Assembly (NCBI GenBank): GCA_002700865.1
Contig: PAFB01000017.1
Location: 1 to 22,979 of the forward strand
DNA length: 22,979 bases
Direction of reading: 5' to 3'
Source of the DNA: Rhodospirillaceae bacterium
GTDB taxonomy: Bacteria > Pseudomonadota > Alphaproteobacteria > UBA7985
Below the pieces are notes generated by a model that was given only the letters and a program-made list of their open reading frames with translations, was not told the DNA's origin and did no database searches. Made by a program: the position numbers and the translations under genes. Positions 22,755 to 22,979 of the stretch are shown here, piece by piece. Within the stretch, counting starts at the first letter, position 1; each line of letters opens with the position of its first letter.

Positions 22755-22979
22755 ATGACGGCAAATTCGGCATTCGATAGCTATGTCGCCGCACGCGCGG
22801 CGGGGCAGGGCTTTCTCCTTTGGGAAACGATTTCGGCAGAGCTGGAAACGACCGTCACAGCGGCTCTCAAACTGGGCGCGTTTGACGAACTCGGGCTGAT
22901 GTTCGAGAGCGTTGAAGGCGGTGAGAGCCTCGGGCGCTATTCCTTCATTGGCATAAACCCCGACAAGGTCTGGCGGCAC
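22755..22979 (+). CDS. trpE: Anthranilate synthase component I (partial, 5' end)
   Basis: The first 75 codons of a gene cut by the window edge. The translation has the TrpE N-terminal profile: an early helix, then L-W-E-T-I-S-A-E-L-E-T-T-V-T, A-A-L-K-L, and the diagnostic F-E-S-V-E-G-G-E-S-L-G-R-Y-S-F-I-G followed by P-D-K-V-W-R. The S-V-E-G-G motif belongs to the tryptophan-binding feedback site of the family. TrpE, with TrpG, makes anthranilate from chorismate, the first step of tryptophan synthesis. GGACGGG lies just before the ATG at 22755. The 66-base gap from ppiD is too short for a classic attenuator and I see no Trp-rich leader peptide in it. Confidence 0.9.
   Translation, partial: MTANSAFDSYVAARAAGQGFLLWETISAELETTVTAALKLGAFDELGLMFESVEGGESLGRYSFIGINPDKVWRH

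Noticed and set aside
1..22979. Mobile elements, CRISPR arrays, tRNA/rRNA genes or a novel defence cassette
   Set aside because: No transposase, integrase, spaced direct repeats or structured RNA gene was seen; the window is filled by core metabolic and regulatory genes.

Overview
The window looks like a core-chromosome segment of an alphaproteobacterium. Evidence for this is an NtrB-NtrC-NtrY nitrogen regulon next to dusB, a pyruvate dehydrogenase E1 beta subunit with its own N-terminal lipoyl domain, a fused IspDF, and a tpiA/ppiD/trpE junction. GC content looks moderately high. I cannot fix the order or genus from sequence alone. There are no RNA genes, insertion sequences, prophage genes or CRISPR arrays. 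Coding density is very high and no gap between genes exceeds about 205 bases.

Layout: (1) 1-6087, minus strand: dusB, ntrB, ntrC, ntrY and the first codons of a gene that is probably ntrX. Together they form a tRNA-modification and nitrogen two-component operon. (2) 6219-12826, plus strand: ftsB, then pdhA, pdhB, pdhC, lpdA and lipA. This gives the whole pyruvate dehydrogenase complex and the lipoate synthase that helps activate it. (3) 12823-14313: a small secreted trypsin-like protease gene, minus strand, split by a frameshift and wedged between lipA and the ubiquinone-binding protein gene coq10 (plus). (4) 14253-20479, minus strand: tpiA, secG, pyrG, eno, ispDF and cinA (pncC). This run combines glycolysis, CTP synthesis, protein export and the MEP isoprenoid pathway. 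(5) 20682-22979, plus strand: a PpiD/SurA-type periplasmic chaperone and the start of trpE.

The genes themselves are ordinary housekeeping genes, and I see no new defence, mobile or biosynthetic system. The points worth a second look are structural. The block ftsB-to-ispDF appears flipped relative to the order I know from Rhizobiales, which puts ispDF-cinA behind eno. A perfect 19-bp palindrome made of two opposed TTAACCAT (CtrA-type) half-sites sits on the ftsB stop codon, upstream of pdhA. The protease gene is broken, with catalytic His and Ser in different frames. coq10 and cinA overlap tail to tail by 61 bases. Two strong non-terminator hairpins lie upstream of eno and of ppiD. The lipoyl domains of PdhB and PdhC are about 85% identical in DNA.
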